Position numbers and translations under genes: made by a program. A model generated the notes under the pieces. The model had not been told where the DNA came from. It made no database searches and worked only from the letters and a program-made list of their open reading frames with translations. From an uncultured bacterium (GTDB lineage Bacteria; Actinomycetota; Coriobacteriia; Coriobacteriales; Atopobiaceae): a stretch of DNA of 27,379 nt. Where the stretch lies: NCBI GenBank assembly GCA_905214175.1, contig CAJMLD010000003.1, positions 1 through 27,379 of the forward strand, in the 5' to 3' direction. Each line of letters begins with the position of its first letter. Positions within the stretch are counted from its first letter, which is position 1. This document shows positions 22,443 through 27,379 of this stretch, piece after piece.

Positions 22443-22471
22443 TTATTTGTGTCGCGCGGCCGCCGTATAAC
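22443..22471 (+). promoter_or_regulatory. Candidate promoter of the Y-family polymerase gene
   Basis: TTATTT (22443-22448) and TATAAC (22466-22471) are 17 bases apart. The -10 is good and the -35 poor. The SOS box at 22485-22496 would fall just after the transcription start, a normal position for LexA repression. Confidence 0.45.
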
Positions 22472-22484
22472 CATGCGTGAGGTA

Positions 22485-22496
22485 GAACATGTGTTC
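22485..22496. promoter_or_regulatory. SOS (LexA) box upstream of the Y-family polymerase gene
   Basis: GAACATGTGTTC, identical to the box at 22385-22396 and exactly 100 bp from it, lies 21 bases before the polymerase start codon. The flanks are also conserved (GTAGAACATGTGTTC in both copies). Confidence 0.85.
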
Positions 22497-22517
22497 TTAG
22501 CTGGAGATGGAGGAGCC

Positions 22518-23798
22518 ATGGCACCAGACGCGCGGACGCCCGAGAAGACCTACCTGGCAATCGACCTCAAGTCGTTCTACGCGAGCGTAGAATGCGCCGA
22601 CAGGGGTCTTGACCCCTTCACCACAGACCTCGTGGTGGCAGACCCAACGCGCAGTCCCAACACCATCTGCCTGGCCATCACGCCCGCGCTCAAGGCCAAG
22701 GGGGTGAGGAACCGCTGTCGCGTGCGCGAGATACCCCAAGGCATCCCCTACATCACCGCCATGCCCAGGATGCACCGCTACATGGAGGTCTCCGCGCAGG
22801 TGTACGCCATCTACCTGCGCTATGTGTCCAGCCAGGACGCATGGCCCTACAGCGTGGACGAGGCGTTTCTCGACGTGACGCCCTACCAGGCGCTCTATGG
22901 CCCCAACGCGCGCGACCTCGCGCGACGCATCACCGCCACGGTGCGAGAGGAGACGGGTGTCTCGGCAACGGCAGGCATAGGACCCAACATGTTTCTCTGC
23001 AAGGTGGCGCTCGACCTCATGGCCAAGCATGCCGCAGACGGCATAGGGCAGCTGGACGAGAAGACCTTCCGCCGCGACGTGTGGTTCCATCGCCCCATCA
23101 CGGACATCTGGGGCATTGGCCCTGGCATTGCGCACAGACTCGCGCGGGCAGGCGTATACGACCTCGCGGGCATCTGCGCCACAGACCCAACGTGGCTGCA
23201 CGGAGAGTTTGGCCGCAACGCCGAGTGGCTCATCGACCACGCCTGGGGGCTCGAGCCCTGCACCATTGCGGATGCCCGCGGCTACGTGCCCAGGGCGCGC
23301 TCGCTCTCAAACGGCCAGGTGCTCATGCGCGACTACGGCTTTGACGAGGCGCGCGTGGTGCTGCGCGAGATGGCCTGGCAGAGCTGCCTGGACTTGCGCC
23401 AGCAGGCGCTCGCATGCGACACGGTGGGGCTCTACATAGGCTATTCGGGCCAGGCGGAGCTCTTTGGACACGGCGGCGGGCAGAGGGGCCTTGGGCACCA
23501 GACCGCCAGCGAACGAGAGGTGACGGGCGCATTTCTCGCGCTCTACGACCATACGGTCGCGCGCGACCTGCCCATACGCCGCGTGTGCCTGTGGCTGGGC
23601 GGCGTTGTCCCGGCGGCCGCGGCGGCTCCCACGCTCTTTGACAACCCTCGAGAAGATGAGCGGGAGGTGCAGCTGGCCAGCGCTGTTGGTCGTGCGCGCC
23701 GGCGCTTTGGACCCAACACCGTGTTTTCCGGCACGAGCCTCCTCCCCGCCGCCAACGCCCGTGAGCGCAACCTTCAGATTGGGGGTCACCGTGCGTGA
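22518..23798 (+). CDS. Y-family DNA polymerase (UvrX/UmuC-like), translesion synthesis
   Basis: A 426-residue error-prone polymerase. Catalytic residues are conserved: D16 in LAIDLKSFYASVE (with a YAS steric-gate region) and D114-E115 in YSVDEAFLDV. The palm and fingers are followed by the thumb/HhH region (DIWGIGPGIAHRLARAGV, 196-213) and a little-finger domain. The sequence ECADRGLDPFTTDLVVAD matches the Bacillus UvrX/YqjW group better than DinB. The start MAPDARTPEKTYLAID has GGAGATGGAGGAG upstream; upstream ATGs would lengthen it through the operator. It overlaps the YolD-like gene and is under an SOS box, so it is expected to be induced by DNA damage and to give mutagenic bypass. The short C-terminus shows no obvious beta-clamp motif beyond PTLFDNP (371-377). 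Confidence 0.92.
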   Translation: MAPDARTPEKTYLAIDLKSFYASVECADRGLDPFTTDLVVADPTRSPNTICLAITPALKAKGVRNRCRVREIPQGIPYITAMPRMHRYMEVSAQVYAIYLRYVSSQDAWPYSVDEAFLDVTPYQALYGPNARDLARRITATVREETGVSATAGIGPNMFLCKVALDLMAKHAADGIGQLDEKTFRRDVWFHRPITDIWGIGPGIAHRLARAGVYDLAGICATDPTWLHGEFGRNAEWLIDHAWGLEPCTIADARGYVPRARSLSNGQVLMRDYGFDEARVVLREMAWQSCLDLRQQALACDTVGLYIGYSGQAELFGHGGGQRGLGHQTASEREVTGAFLALYDHTVARDLPIRRVCLWLGGVVPAAAAAPTLFDNPREDEREVQLASAVGRARRRFGPNTVFSGTSLLPAANARERNLQIGGHRA

Positions 23799-24135
23799 GG
23801 ACATACTACGCGAGATAGAAAGCCTACCGGCAACCACCTCGTGGCCAGATGCGAGCCAACAGGAGCGGGAGCACAGGGAGAAGGTGCTCAGGGGCATTGT
23901 CCGGCGCATCGTCGAGGACGGGCCGCATCGCGCCGTGGCCTCGGCCGAGCGAGGGCGGCAGTTCATTCCATTCGCTGCGCTCCGCGGCTATGACAAGATG
24001 ATCGAGGAGGTGGAGCGCCGCGCCACCAACGCAGAAGTGCGCGCTTCAGCAGCCGCAGAGGAGAGAAGCACGCCTCAGCACTCCCCAAACGCCAACCTTG
24101 GCGGTCGGCGTAGCCCCAACGTCGTGCACACATAG
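23791..24135 (+). CDS. YolD-like protein, partner of the Y-family polymerase
   Basis: A 114-residue charged protein starting at a GTG that overlaps the polymerase stop by 8 bases, with GGGGG upstream. The core ERGRQFIPFAALRGYDKMIEE (about 53-73) matches the YolD motif (RGxxxxxPFxALxGYxxxxxE). In Bacillus phages and plasmids YolD-like genes follow uvrX-type polymerase genes in the same arrangement. The N-terminal part is helical and acidic, and the last 35 residues look disordered. Translational coupling suggests it works with or modulates the polymerase. Its biochemical role is not known. Confidence 0.75.
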   Translation: MREDILREIESLPATTSWPDASQQEREHREKVLRGIVRRIVEDGPHRAVASAERGRQFIPFAALRGYDKMIEEVERRATNAEVRASAAAEERSTPQHSPNANLGGRRSPNVVHT

Positions 24136-24141
24136 GCAACG

Positions 24142-24147
24142 TATACT
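24142..24147 (+). promoter_or_regulatory. Possible -10 box for galE
   Basis: TATACT lies 57 bases before the galE start in the 68-base gap. No good -35 is seen at 16-18 bases, so this is weak evidence for a separate promoter. Confidence 0.3.
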
Positions 24148-24203
24148 GTGTGCTTGGCTTATTCGCCGCGAGGTACCTTGGCACTAGACTCGAAAGGAAA
24201 CCC

Positions 24204-25259
24204 ATGAGCGAAGCAAAAGACCCCCAGAACACCTGCGTGCTCGTCACCGGCGGCGCCGGCTTCATTGGTAGCCACACGGTGGTGGAGCTTCTCCAGGACG
24301 GCTACAAGGTCGTCGTTGTCGATGACCTCTCCAACGCCTCCGAGAAGGTCATCGGCCGCATCAAGACCATCGTGGGCGACGCGGCTGCCGCAAACCTCAC
24401 CTTCTATCGCGCCGACGTGAATGACCGCGAGGCCATGAACGCCGTCTTTGACGAGAACCACATCGACCGCGTCATTCACTTCGCCGGCTTCAAGGCCGTG
24501 GGCGAGTCCGTGAGCAAGCCCATCGAGTACTACACCAACAACCTGGGCAATACCCTCACGCTCGTCGACGTGATGCGCAACCACGGCTGCAAGGACATCA
24601 TCTTCTCCAGCTCCGCCACGGTCTACGGTGACCCGGACAAGCTCCCCCTCACCGAGGAGAGCCCCAAGAAGCCCGCAACCAACCCCTATGGCTGGACCAA
24701 GTGGATGATCGAGCAGATCCTGACCGACCTCCACACGGCCGACCCCGAGTGGAACGTCGTGCTTCTCCGCTACTTCAACCCCATCGGAGCGCACCCCTCG
24801 GGACTTATGGGCGAGGACCCCAAGGGCATCCCCAACAACCTTCTGCCCTACGTGGCGCAGGTGGCCATTGGCAAGCGTGAGTGCGTGCATGTCTTTGGCA
24901 ACGACTACAACACGCCAGACGGCACCGGCGTACGTGACTACATCCACGTATGCGACCTGGGTACCGGTCACGCGGCGGCACTCAAGTGGATGAACGGCCG
25001 CACTGGCGTCGAGATCTTCAACCTCGGCACCGGCAAGGGCACCTCGGTTCTCGAGATCATCAAGGCGTTTGGCAAGGCCTGCGGTAAGGAGATCCCCTAC
25101 CAGATCGACCCACGCCGCCCCGGCGACGTGGACGCCAACTATGCCGACTGCTCTAAGGCCAAGCGCGAAATGGGCTGGGAGGCCAAGTACACGATCGACG
25201 ACATGTGCCGCGACTCCTGGAACTGGCAGTCCAAGAACCCCAACGGCTTCGAGGGCTAG
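24204..25259 (+). CDS. galE: GalE: UDP-glucose 4-epimerase
   Basis: A 351-residue extended short-chain dehydrogenase. The NAD-binding GGAGFIG is at 16-22, the active-site serine is in SSSATVYG (135-142), and the catalytic pair is Y162 and K166 in NPYGWTKWM. The C-terminal part holds the YTIDDMCRDSWNWQSKNPNG ending typical of GalE. It interconverts UDP-glucose and UDP-galactose (or N-acetyl forms) for envelope polysaccharides and galactose use. The start MSEAKDPQ has GAAAGGAAA upstream. Three bases separate it from the polyprenyl synthase gene, so both are cotranscribed, pointing to a cell-envelope setting. Confidence 0.95.
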   Translation: MSEAKDPQNTCVLVTGGAGFIGSHTVVELLQDGYKVVVVDDLSNASEKVIGRIKTIVGDAAAANLTFYRADVNDREAMNAVFDENHIDRVIHFAGFKAVGESVSKPIEYYTNNLGNTLTLVDVMRNHGCKDIIFSSSATVYGDPDKLPLTEESPKKPATNPYGWTKWMIEQILTDLHTADPEWNVVLLRYFNPIGAHPSGLMGEDPKGIPNNLLPYVAQVAIGKRECVHVFGNDYNTPDGTGVRDYIHVCDLGTGHAAALKWMNGRTGVEIFNLGTGKGTSVLEIIKAFGKACGKEIPYQIDPRRPGDVDANYADCSKAKREMGWEAKYTIDDMCRDSWNWQSKNPNGFEG

Positions 25260-25262
25260 ACC

Positions 25263-26327
25263 ATGGCAGCGGGTGGCAGCGTGGGCACGGTTGACGGCGG
25301 AAAGCTCTTTGCGTCATGGCTCGCCGAACGTCGGCCTCACATCGAGAACTACATCTCTGCGCACCTTCCCGCCCCCGCGGCGGGACAGGGTGCCGCAGCC
25401 GACCTTTCGTGCTACCTCTACACCCCGCTCGCACGCTTCACGCGCTCGGGCGGCAAGCGCACGCGCCCGGCGCTGGTGCTGCTTGGCTGCGAGGCCGTGG
25501 GAGGGGACGTCTCACGCGCCCTTTCCTCAGCCGCCGCGATCGAGGACTTCCAGTCCGCGGCCCTCATCCACGACGACATTGCCGACGAGGGTGAGATGCG
25601 CCGCGGCCAGCCCTGCGTGCACCGCACCGAGGGCGTTGGCGTGGCCATCAACGTGGGGGACCTTGGTATCGTCCGCACCTTCGCAGGCGTGCTCGAGGAC
25701 GGCTCGCTCGACGGCGCAACCAAGCTGCGCGTACTCAGCGAGTTCGCGCAGATGGAGCAGCGCACCGTGGAGGGCCAAGCGCTTGACCTCGGCTGGGCGC
25801 GCGACGAGCGTTGGGACGTCACGGTGAGCGACTACCTCACCATGGCCACGCACAAGACCGCGTTCTACTCTGCCGCCTCTCCGCTCTCCATTGGCGCCAT
25901 CTGTGGCGGCGGCACGGACGAACAGGTGGATGCGCTCGGCTCCTTTGGCATGGACGCCGGTCTTGCCTTCCAGCTGCAAGACGACCTGCTCAACCTCGTG
26001 GGTGACGCCGAGGCACAGGGCAAGGACTTCAGGAGCGACATCACCGAGGGCAAGCGCACCATGGTTGTGTGCTGGGCGCTGGAACACCTTGTGGGTGCCG
26101 AGAAGAACGAGCTTCTCGGCATTCTCTCTTCGCACACGGCGGACGCGCAGTCGCTTGCCCGCGCGGTCAGCCTTATGGAGGAGGCGGGCGCCATCGACGC
26201 CGTGCGCAGCTATGCACGCAAGCTTGCGGAAAGCGCGAAGGGGCGCCTTGACGGCATCAAGCTCGCCGGGGACGCGCGCGCAATTCTCAATTCTATGGCA
26301 GACTTCTTTGTGGAACGCAGGGGCTAG
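25263..26327 (+). CDS. Polyprenyl diphosphate synthase (trans-prenyltransferase)
   Basis: A 354-residue all-helical prenyl synthase. GGKRTRP is at 63-69 and the first Asp-rich motif is DDIAD at 104-108, followed by EMRRG. The second motif reads QDDLLN at 239-244, a DDxxN in place of the usual DDxxD, followed by GKDFRSDITEGKRT with the conserved lysine. The enzyme condenses isopentenyl diphosphate onto an allylic primer. Chain length (geranylgeranyl to longer) cannot be read securely; the bulk upstream of DDIAD is small (SAALIH), which favours longer products. Cotranscribed with galE, it may supply a lipid carrier or quinone side chain. Confidence 0.88.
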   Translation: MAAGGSVGTVDGGKLFASWLAERRPHIENYISAHLPAPAAGQGAAADLSCYLYTPLARFTRSGGKRTRPALVLLGCEAVGGDVSRALSSAAAIEDFQSAALIHDDIADEGEMRRGQPCVHRTEGVGVAINVGDLGIVRTFAGVLEDGSLDGATKLRVLSEFAQMEQRTVEGQALDLGWARDERWDVTVSDYLTMATHKTAFYSAASPLSIGAICGGGTDEQVDALGSFGMDAGLAFQLQDDLLNLVGDAEAQGKDFRSDITEGKRTMVVCWALEHLVGAEKNELLGILSSHTADAQSLARAVSLMEEAGAIDAVRSYARKLAESAKGRLDGIKLAGDARAILNSMADFFVERRG

Positions 26328-26371
26328 ACCGGACGCCGCCTCACGCCCACGCTATCGAGGGGAACTAGGGT

Positions 26372-27289
26372 ATGGAACCAATTCGCGAGGGCGCGTCGGG
26401 CGCCGCCGTGGAAGACATCCAGGAGCGCCTGGGCTCACTGGGATACAAGATTGATAAGAGCGAGACGGCCGAGAAGACCTTTGGCCACTCGACATCAACT
26501 GCCGTCGCGCGCTTTAGGCTCGACCACGGCCTGTCGCTTGGCGACGTAGTTGACACGGCGACCTGGGCAACATTGGTCGACGAGTGCTATCAGCTTGGGG
26601 ACCGCACCCTCTACCTGCGCCTTCCCAACTTCCACGGCAACGACGTCCGCCAGCTCCAGGAGCGGCTCAACGTGCTGGGCTTCTCCTGCGGAGCCGTTGA
26701 CGGACAGTATGGCGCCCACACCGAGGCTGCGGTCAAACAGTTCCAGGAGAGCGTTGGGCTTCTGGCCGACGGCATGGCCTTCCCGGACACATTCGACGCC
26801 ATCGACCGCCTGAAGCATGTCTGGGGCGGCAACCCCGCCGCAGGTCCGCACCCGCAGGGCGGCATGGGCTTTGCCCGTGCAGCTGGCGTGCTCGAGGTCG
26901 TCAAGCTGTGCATCACCGGCGAGGACCCCATCTCGAGAAACGTCGCTGGTCGCATCTGGAACCTGGCAAGCGCAACAACCAATGCCTCTGGCCTCGAGCT
27001 CGTTGACTCCGCTTCATCCGACGCCTGCAAGGGCGCCCAGGCGGTGCTCGTGCTTTCTGCCGCCCCGCTGCCCGATGGCTCCACCACCTCAAACGTGATG
27101 ATGGATGATGTGGACACGCTGCCGCTGCGCCTGCGCACCGCCGTGGAGAGCTCGCGCGATACCGTGGCCGTGGTACGCATCGAGCTGCCTGTGGGGCCCA
27201 ACTTCGAGGGCACCTTCACCATCAGCGACGCCCAGACCTACGCCGTGCTGCTGCTCGACGCCATCTGCGCCGCCTTTGAGGGAAGATGA
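26372..27289 (+). CDS. CwlM-like protein: two peptidoglycan-binding domains plus a degenerate amidase-like C-terminus
   Basis: A 305-residue protein with no signal peptide, so it is probably cytoplasmic. Residues 6-70 and 86-147 are PG_binding_1 repeats (REGASGAAVEDIQERLGSLGY; GNDVRQLQERLNVLGF with VDGQYGAHTEAAVKQFQ). The linker YQLGDRTLYLRLPNFHGNDV and the following GGNP stretch parallel mycobacterial CwlM as I recall it. The C-terminal part (165-305) has an amidase_3-like strand-helix pattern, but the expected zinc ligands (the HGG histidine, the glutamate, and the SIH histidine, here VLVLSAAP) are missing. Mycobacterial CwlM is a cytoplasmic regulator of MurA. A similar regulatory, non-catalytic role is inferred. 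GAGGGGAAC precedes the start. A plain amidase is unlikely. Confidence 0.75.
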   Translation: MEPIREGASGAAVEDIQERLGSLGYKIDKSETAEKTFGHSTSTAVARFRLDHGLSLGDVVDTATWATLVDECYQLGDRTLYLRLPNFHGNDVRQLQERLNVLGFSCGAVDGQYGAHTEAAVKQFQESVGLLADGMAFPDTFDAIDRLKHVWGGNPAAGPHPQGGMGFARAAGVLEVVKLCITGEDPISRNVAGRIWNLASATTNASGLELVDSASSDACKGAQAVLVLSAAPLPDGSTTSNVMMDDVDTLPLRLRTAVESSRDTVAVVRIELPVGPNFEGTFTISDAQTYAVLLLDAICAAFEGR

Positions 27290-27379
27290 GACAAAGAGAT
27301 GAGACAAAGGGACAGTCCCTTTGTCTCATCCTTCAGGTGTCAGATATCCTCGTTGTACCAGCGTGAGACAAAGGGACAG
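27285..27379. repeat. Palindromic repeat cluster (REP-like), also a likely terminator
   Basis: GATGAGACAAAG occurs at 27285-27296 and again at 27298-27309. From 27298 a perfect 16-base inverted repeat (27298-27313 and 27315-27330, arms GATGAGACAAAGGGAC) centres on one base. A third copy, GTGAGACAAAGGGACAG (27363-27379), is cut by the window end. The first copy overlaps the TGA stop of the CwlM-like gene. The form is that of repetitive extragenic palindromes and can act as a bidirectional terminator. Confidence 0.7.

Noticed and set aside
27285..27379. CRISPR array at the right edge
   Set aside because: The units are palindromic and nearly adjacent, without regular spacers.

Overview
The window is high-GC, densely coded bacterial DNA. 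It looks like an anaerobic gut actinobacterium, most likely of the Coriobacteriia (Olsenella/Atopobium/Collinsella-like). That assignment is an inference from several signs: Gram-positive-type SOS boxes (GAAC-N4-GTTC), a UvrX/YolD pair, twin-arginine-like lipoproteins, a CwlM-like actinobacterial protein, and a labile-selenium-type molybdenum hydroxylase cluster. No rRNA, tRNA, CRISPR array or transposase gene was seen.

Region 1 (1-11794, minus strand) reads in the order ssnA, ygfK, RnfB-like polyferredoxin, xanthine-dehydrogenase-type molybdenum hydroxylase, then a nucleoside-type ABC importer (ATPase, two permeases, and a BMP-family lipoprotein cut by the window edge). The likely logic is import of a purine nucleoside or related heterocycle, hydroxylation at a Mo (possibly Mo/Se) centre, electron transfer through the polyferredoxin to the flavoprotein YgfK, and hydrolysis by SsnA. 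It resembles part of the anaerobic purine/urate degradation gene set known from gut bacteria. The carbamoyltransferase, ammonia-lyase, hydantoinase and carbamate kinase members are not in the window.

Region 2 (11795-14654) starts with a 650-base divergent control region holding a near-perfect ModE-type palindrome and two copies of an AT-rich CAACCTAACAA element. Next, on the plus strand, come a YheO-type PAS/HTH regulator and an M20 metallohydrolase 4 bases downstream. A 313-base intergenic stretch follows, carrying a 91-base palindromic element able to fold as a structured RNA. A pirin gene lies after it.

Region 3 (15550-21802, minus strand) is one tightly packed operon, modA-modB-modC-moaA-moaC/MOSC-moeA-like-mogA, for molybdate uptake and molybdenum-cofactor synthesis. 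Upstream of modA there is a weaker palindrome with the same 24-bp geometry as the ModE-type site in region 2. This suggests that cofactor supply and the molybdoenzyme operon answer to one Mo sensor, which is not encoded here.

Region 4 (22037-27379) begins with a divergent pair under two identical SOS boxes exactly 100 bp apart: a small unknown protein (minus) and a Y-family polymerase plus YolD-like partner (plus). Then come galE, a polyprenyl diphosphate synthase, and a CwlM-like protein with two peptidoglycan-binding domains and a C-terminus lacking recognisable amidase zinc ligands. The window ends in palindromic repeats that overlap the last stop codon.
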